Assembly: GCA_050251035.1 (NCBI GenBank)
Contig: JBFWNN010000004.1
Span: forward strand, 62,001-126,000
Direction: 5' to 3'
DNA length: 64,000 bases
Origin: Taklimakanibacter sp050251035
GTDB taxonomy: Bacteria; Pseudomonadota; Alphaproteobacteria; Rhizobiales; Aestuariivirgaceae
The position numbers and the translations under genes are program-made. The notes beneath the pieces were generated by a model. The model was given only the letters and a program-made list of their open reading frames with translations. It did no database searches and was not told the DNA's origin. Below, piece after piece: positions 33,615 to 43,341 of the stretch; position 1 is the stretch's first letter, and each line of letters opens with the position of its first letter.

Positions 33615-34373
33615 ATGGCCTGGCTGTACCATTTGCCGCTCGTCCTATTGTTCCTGGTCCTCAATCTGCTCATCGGGGCGGCCGCGCTTGCCCTGTGGTG
33701 GCTGCCCAGGCTGCCGCAGGCCTTTCCCCTGGTCCGGGCGGGCCGCGAGGTCTCGCCGGTCATCCAAGGTATCTGCGGCACCTTGTTCGTCCTCGCCACC
33801 ACCTTCCTCTCATCCAGCGTGTGGACGATCGAGGATCAGGCCTATGAGACGGTCGCCATCGAGGCGCGCGAGGTGCGCCTTTTGCGCACGCTCGCCCATC
33901 TCTTCCCCGAGCCCCGGCGCAGCGAGCTCGTCAATCTGGTCACCGACTATGCCGAGCAGTCGGCGGCGGAATGGCCGAACATGGACAATGGCGGCGGCAG
34001 CCGCGAGGCCGAGCGGGTGCTGGCGGCGCTCTACAACACCGCCGTGTCGCTGGCGCCCAGCCAGCAGATGCTGGCGGGCGAGTTCATGACGGCGCTCAAG
34101 GCCATGGGCGAGGCGCGCGAGCGCCGCCTGGACATCGCCCGCAACAATGTGAGCGGCGACCAGTGGGCGACCATGCTGATCCTCGCCGCGATCCTCGGCG
34201 TCGCCGTCACCTTCGTGCATGCGGGCGAGGCGGGCGGGCGGGCCATCGCGCTCGGCCTCGTCGCGGTGATCGTGGCGACGGCGCTGTTCCTGCTCATCGC
34301 CCATGACCGGCCCTTCATCGGCCGGGAGGCGCTGGGACCCGAAGCGGTGATCGCCGCGGCCAGGGGCTCATGA
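33615..34373 (+). CDS. DUF4239-like (bestrophin-like) membrane protein
   Basis: 252 residues. Two N-terminal hydrophobic segments (about 5-28, 53-70), a soluble helical middle (about 75-185) with the family-like EWPNMDNGGG segment, and two C-terminal helices (about 188-205, 209-228). These match the DUF4239 layout, weakly related to bestrophin channels. GGAG lies 5 nt before the ATG. It converges with rluD and overlaps it by six bases. Whether it conducts ions is not known. Confidence 0.6.
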   Translation: MAWLYHLPLVLLFLVLNLLIGAAALALWWLPRLPQAFPLVRAGREVSPVIQGICGTLFVLATTFLSSSVWTIEDQAYETVAIEAREVRLLRTLAHLFPEPRRSELVNLVTDYAEQSAAEWPNMDNGGGSREAERVLAALYNTAVSLAPSQQMLAGEFMTALKAMGEARERRLDIARNNVSGDQWATMLILAAILGVAVTFVHAGEAGGRAIALGLVAVIVATALFLLIAHDRPFIGREALGPEAVIAAARGS

Positions 34374-35366
34374 GGCCGGAAGCGCTGCGATGAGGGCGGC
34401 GAGGTCGGGCGGCGGATCGCTTTCGAAATGCATGGGTGCGCCCGTGACCGGGTGCTCGAAGCCCAGCACCGCCGCATGCAGCGCCTGGCGACCGAGCGCC
34501 GCGAGCGCCGTTCGCGCCGGTTCGGGCAATTTGCCGATCGAGGGCCGGAAGCCCTTGCCATAGGTCGCATCGCCGAGCAGCGGATGGCCGATATGGGCCA
34601 TGTGCACGCGGATCTGGTGGGTGCGGCCGGTCTCGAGCCGGCAGCGAACGAGGCTCGCATAAGGCGGCGCGCCGAAGCTCGCCTCCACTTCATAATGGGT
34701 GACGGCTTCGCGAGCATCGGCGCGGCGGACGACGCTCATCTTCTCGCGCGCGGTGCCATGCCGGCCGATGGGCGCATCGACCGTGCCGCGCCGGCGCTCG
34801 GGCGCGCCCCAGACGACGGCGAGATAAGCGCGCTCGAGGCGCCCGTCGCGGCCATGGGCGGCGAATTGCTCCGACAGGCCCTTATGGGCCAGGTCGGTCT
34901 TCGCCACCACCAGGAGGCCCGACGTGTCCTTGTCGAGGCGGTGGACGATGCCCGGGCGCCGGACCCCGCCGATGCCCGAGAGGCTTTGGCCGCAATGGGC
35001 GATGAGGGCGTTGACCAGGGTGCCGGTCTCGTGGCCGGCGGCCGGATGGACGACGAGGCCGGCCGGCTTGTCGATGACGATGAGGGCGTCGTCCTCGTGG
35101 ACGATGGCGAGGGGCATGGTCTCGGGCGCGGGCTCGGCCGCGACCGCGGGCGGCAGGCGGACGGTGATCTGCTCGCCCGCCTTCACCTTGCGGCGGGCCT
35201 CGGTGACGGGCGCCCCCTCGACAGCGACGCAGCCATTGGCAATAAGGGCCTGGAATCGGGCGCGGCTCAGGTCCGGGAAGCGGCGCGGCAGGAAGCGGTC
35301 GAGGCGCTCGCCGGCCTCGTCCGCGGGGACGGCCGCCTCGAGCAGTTGCAATGATGGAGACGTCAT
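34368..35366 (-). CDS. rluD: Ribosomal large-subunit pseudouridine synthase RluD-type
   Basis: 332 residues. An S4-like RNA-binding domain (about 12-75: DEAGERLDRFLPRRFPDLSRARFQ) is followed by the catalytic RluA-family domain with HRLDKDTSGLLVVAKT (active-site aspartate in HRLD) and RTHQIRVHMAHIGHPLLGD. RluD makes pseudouridines in helix 69 of 23S rRNA. The ATG is the reverse complement of the CAT at 35364-35366, overlapping the start codon of a divergent gene. No SD can be seen, so its start needs care. Confidence 0.94.
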   Translation of the reverse strand: MTSPSLQLLEAAVPADEAGERLDRFLPRRFPDLSRARFQALIANGCVAVEGAPVTEARRKVKAGEQITVRLPPAVAAEPAPETMPLAIVHEDDALIVIDKPAGLVVHPAAGHETGTLVNALIAHCGQSLSGIGGVRRPGIVHRLDKDTSGLLVVAKTDLAHKGLSEQFAAHGRDGRLERAYLAVVWGAPERRRGTVDAPIGRHGTAREKMSVVRRADAREAVTHYEVEASFGAPPYASLVRCRLETGRTHQIRVHMAHIGHPLLGDATYGKGFRPSIGKLPEPARTALAALGRQALHAAVLGFEHPVTGAPMHFESDPPPDLAALIAALPAS

Positions 35367-35718
35367 GACGGATAACCAGCAGCCGGTGGCGACGGAAGGC
35401 GAAACCCCGCCACAGCCGGGCTTACGATTCCTCGAAATGACCGTCTATATCATGGGCGGGCTGCTCGTCATCATGCTGCTGGTGCTCTTGGGCGGCATCG
35501 CCTGGAAGGTGACGCGCGGCAAGGCGCCGGAACCGCCGCCCAAAGCGAGCCTGGTCGAGATCGCCACGCCGGCCGGAGCCACGATCGCGGGGGTCACCCT
35601 CGACGGCAACAGCATGGCGGTGCATGTGGTCGCAAGCGGGGCCCATGAGGTGGTGGTCGTCGACACAAAAAAGGGCGCGATCGTGAGCCGGGTCCGCCTC
35701 AAGCCCGAAACCCCCTGA
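35365..35718 (+). CDS. DUF6476-like single-pass membrane protein
   Basis: 117 residues from ATG 35365, with GGAG upstream. A polar proline-rich start, one membrane helix (about 27-49: TVYIMGGLLVIMLLVLLGGI) and a short extracytoplasmic domain with VVVDTKKGAIVSRVRL. Size, layout and the C-terminal 'D..G.I...R' pattern resemble the DUF6476 family of alphaproteobacteria, always near rluD-type genes; I judge this by recollection. Function unknown. It is divergent from rluD with the two start codons overlapping on the tCATGa palindrome. Confidence 0.6.
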   Translation: MTDNQQPVATEGETPPQPGLRFLEMTVYIMGGLLVIMLLVLLGGIAWKVTRGKAPEPPPKASLVEIATPAGATIAGVTLDGNSMAVHVVASGAHEVVVVDTKKGAIVSRVRLKPETP

Positions 35719-35796
35719 GACGACAAACAAAACTGCCCGCGGGCATCTTGCGCTTTGCCCGGGGGGCCCGTATATCGGGGCCTCTCGAACCAATGC

Positions 35797-35872
35797 GCCC
35801 CCTTCGTCTAGCGGCCCAGGACGCGGCCCTCTCACGGCTGAAACAGGGGTTCGAGTCCCCTAGGGGGCGCCA
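35797..35872 (+). tRNA. tRNA-Glu (anticodon CTC)
   Basis: 76 nt including encoded CCA (35870-35872). Acceptor GCCCCCT pairs with AGGGGGC, the D-arm contains GTCTAGCGGCCCAGGAC, the anticodon stem/loop is CGGCC-CTCTCAC-GGCTG with CTC at 35831-35833, and the T-arm is AGGGG-TTCGAGT-CCCCT. Everything is intact. Sequence to the right is accessory in character, so the 3' end could be an integration site. Confidence 0.97.
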
Positions 35873-35919
35873 ATTATTTCAGTTGCCTACCAACAGGCAA
35901 ATGACTCGGGACTCAAGCA

Positions 35920-36354
35920 ATGGCAGCCTACGACTGGCAATGTGTCACGCCGTTGCGGGCGGCAACTTTCCTTGTGATTTGTATCGCTTTGGCGGCTTGC
36001 TCAACCGCCGATTCTCCGAAACTGGATGACGCTGTAGCACCCGTTCCTGCCGCATTGCTTCCGGCCGGCACTCTCACGGGCATTCAAACCGTGCAGGCGT
36101 TGTCGGACCGAAGTTTCAACTTCCTTCAAGACGGCATCAAGGGGGCGATCACTTTTCATAGCGATGGTACGCTGAGCTATCGGGCTGCTATCGCAGGCAA
36201 AGGAACGGGTGTGTGGCAGGCAAGTGACGGTGGCTTATGCCAAACGCTCAATCCGACGAATTTTCTGCCGCGAGGAACGCGCACCATTTGTTATGCCCTT
36301 GTATCGACAGGCCAAGAGTACAGATGGGGCAGAGCGCACTACACGCCTGTCTAG
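35920..36354 (+). CDS. Small predicted lipoprotein
   Basis: 144 residues. Signal peptide with lipobox LAAC (Cys27, then STAD), so it is probably anchored to a membrane by lipid. The mature part contains GITGI/GTLTGIQTVQALSDRSFNF, FHSDGTLSYRAAIAGKGTGVWQ and a C-terminal pair of cysteines (GLCQTLN, TICYAL), a build like the DUF995-type rhizobial proteins, but I am not sure. Lower GC and more A/T-rich codons than its neighbours suggest foreign origin. It is the first gene after tRNA-Glu. Confidence 0.65.
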   Translation: MAAYDWQCVTPLRAATFLVICIALAACSTADSPKLDDAVAPVPAALLPAGTLTGIQTVQALSDRSFNFLQDGIKGAITFHSDGTLSYRAAIAGKGTGVWQASDGGLCQTLNPTNFLPRGTRTICYALVSTGQEYRWGRAHYTPV

Positions 36355-36697
36355 GCTATTCTGAATTTAGGTAGCAGTGGTTCGGTCATGAATGATCCAG
36401 AGTCGGTTCAGTTGCACATGATCCAGCAGGCCGCTCAATCAGCGATGCTGACAGCGTCGATGCCACGCTTGCCGGCCAGGCGCTCGACTTCGACGTCTCG
36501 ACCGACGACGTGGCGCGGGGCTTGACGGCTTTGACGCGGTCTATGCCCTGTCGGGGGGGCGCCAGCCTCAATCTGAGCGCGGAGGCCGGCTGCGATACGA
36601 GCGATGCCTTCACGCTTGAAGGTCACATGCGAGTTGCCTGGACGTTTTGAGACCCGGCGCAAAGGCGAACCGTGGGCAAGTTATCCTGCGTTGCGCT
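36355..36697. other. No recognisable gene
   Basis: A plus-strand frame stays open from a stop near 36389 to a TGA at 36648, with acidic, protein-like composition (SDADSVDATLAGQAL, then FDVSTDDVARGLTALT) but no start codon with an SD. It may be a gene remnant. Nothing else is supported. Confidence 0.35.
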
Positions 36698-37018
36698 TCA
36701 GCGCGGCGGCGGGACGCCAGTGCCAAGGATCTGATGCAGCACTTGCAGCACGCCGGAGTCGATCAGCCTGTTCTCGACTGCGATCAGGTCCGCGCGCAGC
36801 TCGGTCAGCACGGAGCGCAGCTTCACCGGATCATGATCCTCCTGATCCAGGTGCTCTTCGATCTGACTGAGGCGGCCCTCGAGCTGCTCACGATCCATGC
36901 CGGCGGCCACGAGATCGTGGCTGCCCTTGCGCGCCTGCTCGACGACGGAACGGACGTGCTCGGCGCCGATCCGGGCGCCCTCGGTTTTCGTGATCTTTCG
37001 AGTCTTGCGAGAGGTCAT
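36698..37018 (-). CDS. Hypothetical helical protein
   Basis: 106 residues: a basic N-terminus (MTSRKTRKITK), followed by several amphipathic helices rich in E, L, R and H (for example EQLEGRLSQIEEHLDQEDHD, RADLIAVENRLIDSGVLQ) and ending GTGVPPPR. No signal peptide. I do not recognise a family; the composition suggests a coiled-coil or small DNA/RNA-associated protein. The SD is weak. It sits 320 nt from the assembly gap. Confidence 0.5.
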   Translation of the reverse strand: MTSRKTRKITKTEGARIGAEHVRSVVEQARKGSHDLVAAGMDREQLEGRLSQIEEHLDQEDHDPVKLRSVLTELRADLIAVENRLIDSGVLQVLHQILGTGVPPPR

Positions 37019-37337
37019 GGCGCTTGCGGGCCGCCCTTTGGAATGATTGCGTTGACGCCCTTTGAAAGCTTGCGAGATTCAACCACAGGCGTGTCTGAGC
37101 GGATGATAGCAGATTGAGGCTGGTCCGTCGAACCCGCCGGATCGCAAGGATTTTCGGTGACGTGGCGGACGGCGCCCGCCAGCAGCGCGCGAGATTGCCC
37201 GGCCGCGCCACGATGGTCGGCTGATCGCGGTTGCGCGCATAGGGTCGCTCTGGAGCTCAAGCAGCGGTTGACCAAGGCCAATGAGGTGATTGATCAATAC
37301 ATCGACATCAATCAGGTCATACTTCAGGATCAGTCGC
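37019..37337. other. Unassigned DNA up to the assembly gap
   Basis: On the plus strand the last 90 nt read ELKQRLTKANEVIDQYIDIN and then NQVILQDQS without a clear start codon, so a protein-coding piece may enter the gap here. The rest looks non-coding. Nothing can be named. Confidence 0.3.
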
Positions 37338-37437
37338 NNNNNNNNNNNNNNNNNNNNNNNNNNNNNNNNNNNNNNNNNNNNNNNNNNNNNNNNNNNNNNN
37401 NNNNNNNNNNNNNNNNNNNNNNNNNNNNNNNNNNNNN
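37338..37437. other. Assembly gap (100 N)
   Basis: Exactly 100 N, the convention for a gap of unknown length between contigs. Contents and true size are unknown, and any gene crossing it cannot be trusted. Confidence 0.99.
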
Positions 37438-37580
37438 ACGTCGATGGCCGAGCCGCTGCTGCCGCGTTTCTCCCGGACGACGATGACGGCCCGGGGGACC
37501 GGCCATATTGACCCACGCTCGCAAAAAGGCTGCAATCAGCGCTTACGGGACGGCCATAGTTTTGCGGCGAGCTCCAATCC

Positions 37581-39887
37581 ATGACCAAGTCAAGGGCCTC
37601 TTGCGGCCTTCCGCTCTTCCTGTCCGTTTTCTTTGTCTTCTGGTTCGCCGCCGGGAATCTGACCGTTGCGGCGGCCCCGATTGATGAAAATGGCAAACAG
37701 AAGACTCTCGATGATTGGTGCAGCGAGAACAATTGCAGCGAGTTCTTCAACGATCTCGTGGCAGCAGAGGTGCTGCGCGCCAACCGGATCTTCCCGGAAC
37801 AGGAAATAGAGCGCTTCGAAGCCGGAGAGAAAGCCGGCGCATGCCGATTGCCACGGCCATTGCAGCCTACGCACTTTGCAGTGGTCATTGCCCCCAACTA
37901 TCAGGGCGGCTCTCTGCCTGAATTGAATGTCAGCGAGACCGACGTAAGATATTTCACCCAAGCTCTCAAGGAACGCGCCTTTGCGGATGAGAGAATCATC
38001 GTCCTGACCAAGCCGGGAATTGGCCGCGCGGACATCGTCAAGGCCATGCAGGGCGTCCTGGCATGCGTTCGCGCCGGCGATCAGGTACTGTTTGCCTTCA
38101 GCGGCCACGCCACGCGATTCCCGGCCCTCCCCAGGCGCGCGCTCACGGAAGCAGTCGGTCAGCTGTGCGGCGCCAACCCATGGCTCGGCAAGACCGGCAT
38201 CTGCCTTCCGAATGCGTCCGATAGCGAAAGCTGGAAATTGCTGAGCAAGATGTATGACGCGAAAATTACACTGACCGACAAGACGACCGGCGTCATGCAG
38301 TTTGCGGCGCTCGCCAATTGGCAAAGAGGGCTCGATTATGACAGCTACGTGGCATCCAAGGGACCGTTTCCCGGACTGCTGTCTCTGGAGATCGCCAATT
38401 TCGTCAGCCGGGTGAGGAATCTCGATGCCGACGCGATCGTATTTCTTGATGCGAACTACGCCGCATTGGCCAACATAGCGGCCTATTCCCGAAAGGACAC
38501 ATGGCGGTCTCTCATCGCCGGCCCTGCCAGCGAGCAATTGCACACAGATGTCGTTCCGGTCAGCGGACGAGGCGAAGTCGCGGCGTTCTACGCCAGCAAT
38601 GAATGGGGCGAGGCGGCCAAGACGAACATGGGCGACCTGGGCAAGGTGAGCAACTTCAGCTATGCCATGGTCGAGATTCTGCGCGGCCTGCCCAATCCGA
38701 CCGCCCGGAATATTGCGGCGGTGCTGACAAAATATTGGCGATCCAGCGCCAGACCGGTGATCGATGCCTCCAATCCGGATGCCGTCTTGCTGCCGGCCAA
38801 CGCGCCGATCGAGCCGAAGCCTGATGATATCGAGCTCATCTTCCCTCCCGAGACACGCAGCATGACGGTCCAGATCGAGGGCACGATCGAACTCATCGCG
38901 CGCTATGCCGGAAAGGGGAAGCCGTTCAAGGCCATTGTCAATGGCAGTGTCGTGGACCTGGATATCAATGGTCAGTTTCGTTATTCGGTCGATGCGGAAG
39001 CGAGTCCGGAAGTCGATATCCGAATACTGTCTTCGGAATTCGCGACGCTCTCACATCGCCGCGTGAAGCTCACGCGCAGCGATGCCGACATCATCTTCAA
39101 TTCTCCGGGACGAAAGATCGCCTTCGTCATTGCCAATCAGGACTATGACGACCCTGCCATACCCGACCTGCGAACGCCAAAAGCCGACGCCGCGGCGATC
39201 GTCGACATGCTGGTCAGCCGCTTCGGATTTCAAACTGAAATCGCCCTTCGGGACAACCAGAAGCTCGACCTGGTCCTGGTGAACGCGACGCGGGACCGCA
39301 TCCTCAAAACCCTGTTCGAACTGCGCAAGAGACTGACCGCCGAAGACGAGCTCCTCATCTACTATGCAGGCCACGGGGAGGCGGTCGAAGGCGTTGGCAG
39401 CTTCTGGATTCCGACCGATGGAAAACTCGAGGAGGACTATGACTGGATCGATGCGAATGACATCACCGACGAGCTCAAGCGCTTGAATGCGCGCGCCGTG
39501 CTCGTCATCTCCGATTCCTGCTATTCGGGCGGCCTTGCTCGCGCCCTCGAGTCGCCCACGCTTATTGCCATGGAAGGCCGGGAGAAATATCTCGCGCGGG
39601 CAAAAGCCTTCCGGTCGCGCCAGCTCATCGCCAGTGGTGGGGACGAGCCGGTCGCCGATGGCGACGGCAAAGGCCATTCAATCTTCGCGCGCGCCCTCCT
39701 CGATGGATTGGCAACGATGGCGCCGTCGGCTTTCACGGCCAGCGAGCTTCTGGAGCAGAAGGTGAAACCCGCGGTCGTCAACAATCCCAGCGCCTTGAGC
39801 GAACGCCAGATCCCGGGGTTTCATCGCATTTCAAAGGCGGGCGATGAAACCAGCAGTGAGTTTATTTTCACAAGAAAGAAAGATTAG
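37581..39887 (+). CDS. Secreted protein with two caspase-like domains, the first inactive
   Basis: 768 residues. A signal peptide (about 1-31) predicts export. Domain 1 (about 97-300) has the peptidase C14 p20 pattern: HFAVVIAPNYQGG strand, acidic SETDVRYFTQAL helix, His176 in FSGHATRF. The cysteine position reads FLDANY (290-ish), so Asn292 replaces Cys. A beta-sandwich-like linker follows (about 415-500). Domain 2 (about 510-750) is complete: KIAFVIANQDYDDPAI, YYAGHGE with His598, and ISDSCYSGG with Cys647. The fold predicts a cysteine protease cleaving after arginine or lysine, as in metacaspases and other bacterial C14 proteins. It may need processing or calcium, which cannot be seen here. 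The SD is weak. It starts 143 nt after the assembly gap and is followed by the glycine-rich barrel. Confidence 0.85.
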   Translation: MTKSRASCGLPLFLSVFFVFWFAAGNLTVAAAPIDENGKQKTLDDWCSENNCSEFFNDLVAAEVLRANRIFPEQEIERFEAGEKAGACRLPRPLQPTHFAVVIAPNYQGGSLPELNVSETDVRYFTQALKERAFADERIIVLTKPGIGRADIVKAMQGVLACVRAGDQVLFAFSGHATRFPALPRRALTEAVGQLCGANPWLGKTGICLPNASDSESWKLLSKMYDAKITLTDKTTGVMQFAALANWQRGLDYDSYVASKGPFPGLLSLEIANFVSRVRNLDADAIVFLDANYAALANIAAYSRKDTWRSLIAGPASEQLHTDVVPVSGRGEVAAFYASNEWGEAAKTNMGDLGKVSNFSYAMVEILRGLPNPTARNIAAVLTKYWRSSARPVIDASNPDAVLLPANAPIEPKPDDIELIFPPETRSMTVQIEGTIELIARYAGKGKPFKAIVNGSVVDLDINGQFRYSVDAEASPEVDIRILSSEFATLSHRRVKLTRSDADIIFNSPGRKIAFVIANQDYDDPAIPDLRTPKADAAAIVDMLVSRFGFQTEIALRDNQKLDLVLVNATRDRILKTLFELRKRLTAEDELLIYYAGHGEAVEGVGSFWIPTDGKLEEDYDWIDANDITDELKRLNARAVLVISDSCYSGGLARALESPTLIAMEGREKYLARAKAFRSRQLIASGGDEPVADGDGKGHSIFARALLDGLATMAPSAFTASELLEQKVKPAVVNNPSALSERQIPGFHRISKAGDETSSEFIFTRKKD

Positions 39888-40140
39888 AGCGCCGGACGTC
39901 CCTCCGAAGTCATCAAGGGCATTCCGGAAACGAGATCCGGCGGTCAGCGACACCCTGGCCAATCGATGCGCATCGTGAAGCGCAGAACTGTCGAACAACT
40001 TGAAGTTTAGAGACTCGAATCGAGCGCAACTTGTGCGCAGAAGTCACAATCAGGAAAAATATCGGCCGGGAGTGGCGTAGGGGCTGTCTAAGTAAATATT
40101 CTTAGAGCATGTTGACCCTTGGGAAAATTGGGAGTCGGCC
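39888..40140. other. Spacer between the caspase-like gene and the glycine-rich barrel
   Basis: No gene is apparent. It has an A/T-rich stretch and a TTGACCCTTGGG -35-like string near 40109 before the barrel's GTG start at 40141 (SD GGGAG). Confidence 0.3.
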
Positions 40141-41853
<1,713 letters not shown>

Positions 41854-41923
41854 AACCGGCCGGGCCCCTTTCCTCGTGCTCGCAGGGACGTTGACTCAAA
41901 AATGTATGCACTTTATATAATTC

Positions 41924-41935
41924 TATGTATACATA
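41924..41935. promoter_or_regulatory. Perfect 12-bp palindrome before the MFS gene
   Basis: TATGTATACATA is a perfect palindrome 64 nt before the MFS start, beside a TATATAAT-like -10 region. It contains the TGT-N2-ACA core also found in the sites at 43255 and 49140, and could be a GntR-type operator. Confidence 0.4.
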
Positions 41936-41998
41936 AGTAGCCGCAAAAGGTCCGCCGCACCTGTCCGTATGGGGCGCGTTGGAGCTGGCGGAATATCG

Positions 41999-43207
41999 AT
42001 GACTCCGACAATTTCCCCGACCCCGGCTCAGGCCAAGCCATGGGCGCTGATCGCGCTCGTGGCCCTCATCGGCCTCAATCTGCGCCCCTTCCTGACCGCG
42101 CCTGGGCCGATACTGGCCGATATCAGGACCGAGACCGGCCTGAGCTATGACGGCGTGGCGATGCTGACGCTCCTGCCGACGCTGCTGATGGGCGGAGGGG
42201 CGTTCCTGGCGCCCTATGTCCAGGTCCGTGCCGGAACGCGAAGGGTCATGCTCGCCGCACTGGCGCTGCTGACGATGGGGTCGGTGCTCAGGCTCGCACC
42301 GCTGGGCGGGCCGGGGCTCATCATGACGGCCGTGCTCTGCGGCGCCGGCGTCGCCTTCGTCCAGGCGGTGTTTCCGGGCATCATCAAGGAGCGGTTCCCG
42401 ACGCGGATATCACCCGTCACGGGCCTGTATTCGGCGATGATCATGTGCGGCGGAGCGCTCGGCGCGCAGCTGACACCGTTCCTGGCCGGCGGCAGCAGCT
42501 GGCGCGTGGCGCTGGCCTGCCTCGCCGTGCCCGCAGCCGTCGCCTATCTCGCCGCGCGCCGCACTTTGGCGGACACAAAAGTCGCCGCACCGGATCCGAC
42601 GCTGACCGGACAGTTGATCAGACGCCCGCGGACGTGGCTTCTGATGGCCGTCTTCGGCCTCGTTAATGGCGGCTATTCGTCCATGGTGGCCTGGCTCGCG
42701 CCCTATTATCAGACGCAAGGGTGGACCGCCGCCGAAAGCGGAAGCCTGGTGGCGATCATGGCCGTCTCCCAAGCCATCGCGGCGCTGGCCATGCCTGTCC
42801 TCGGCCTGCGCTGGCGCGACCGCAGGCCGTGGCTGTGCGCCACGCTCGTCATGCAGGCCGTGGGATTTGCCGGCCTCGCCTTCCACGCCGATGCCGCGCC
42901 GTATCTGTGGACCGCCATCTGCGGCGCGGGGCTGGGGGGAAGCTTTTCACTGGCGCTGGTCACGGCGCTGGATCACCTGCCGCGCGCCGAGCAGGCGGGC
43001 GCGCTTGCCGCGTTGATGCAGGGCGGCGGCTTCCTGATCGCCGCTCTCGCGCCCTTGATCGGCTCCGTGCTCCATGGCTGGACCGGCAGCTTCGCCGCCG
43101 TCTGGATCATGCATCTGGCCTGCGTCGCCGTCAGCTTCGCGCTCTATCTGCGGCTCGATCCAAGGCGCTATGCGCAGGTCATGCGCCTGCCGGATTCTGC
43201 CGGATAG
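41999..43207 (+). CDS. CynX/NimT-type MFS transporter
   Basis: 402 residues from ATG 41999; a longer reading from 41969 has no SD and no signal. Twelve predicted helices. The start LNLRPFLTAPGPILADIRTETGLSYDGVAM closely follows the conserved CynX family motif. Members carry cyanate, nitroimidazoles or other small anions. Substrate unknown. It is transcribed in the same direction as the pot-like genes, but their probable operator and promoter lie after its stop. Confidence 0.88.
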   Translation: MTPTISPTPAQAKPWALIALVALIGLNLRPFLTAPGPILADIRTETGLSYDGVAMLTLLPTLLMGGGAFLAPYVQVRAGTRRVMLAALALLTMGSVLRLAPLGGPGLIMTAVLCGAGVAFVQAVFPGIIKERFPTRISPVTGLYSAMIMCGGALGAQLTPFLAGGSSWRVALACLAVPAAVAYLAARRTLADTKVAAPDPTLTGQLIRRPRTWLLMAVFGLVNGGYSSMVAWLAPYYQTQGWTAAESGSLVAIMAVSQAIAALAMPVLGLRWRDRRPWLCATLVMQAVGFAGLAFHADAAPYLWTAICGAGLGGSFSLALVTALDHLPRAEQAGALAALMQGGGFLIAALAPLIGSVLHGWTGSFAAVWIMHLACVAVSFALYLRLDPRRYAQVMRLPDSAG

Positions 43208-43254
43208 GCTGGTCGAGATGCATTGCGTCACGTCTGCTATCTGCAATTGAAAAT

Positions 43255-43266
43255 ATTGTACACAAT
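43255..43266. promoter_or_regulatory. Operator-like palindrome before the ABC operon
   Basis: ATTGTACACAAT, arms ATTGT/ACAAT with two central bases. The same ATTGT-N2-ACAAT pattern stands before the GntR gene (49140-49151). FCD-type GntR regulators often bind such TTGT/ACAA dyads. It lies 26 nt upstream of a TTGACA -35. Confidence 0.55.
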
Positions 43267-43291
43267 TTTGCTGAGAAAATTAACGACAAGC

Positions 43292-43320
43292 TTGACAGCA
43301 ATAATAGGTTGGTGAAAGAT
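43292..43320 (+). promoter_or_regulatory. Candidate promoter of the pot-like operon
   Basis: TTGACA (43292-43297), 17 nt, then AAAGAT (43315-43320). The -35 is perfect, the -10 poor, suggesting an activator-dependent promoter. Transcription would start just before the SD of the TTG start at 43342. Confidence 0.4.
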
Positions 43321-43341
43321 CGCCGCAAAAGAGGATACACT

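Noticed and set aside
36390..36650. Gene fragment in the plus frame near 36390-36650
   Set aside because: It has no start codon with an SD and no recognisable family; it is listed only as unassigned DNA.
37079..37897. Open frames spanning the run of N
   Set aside because: Frames running through unknown bases are artefacts of the gap.
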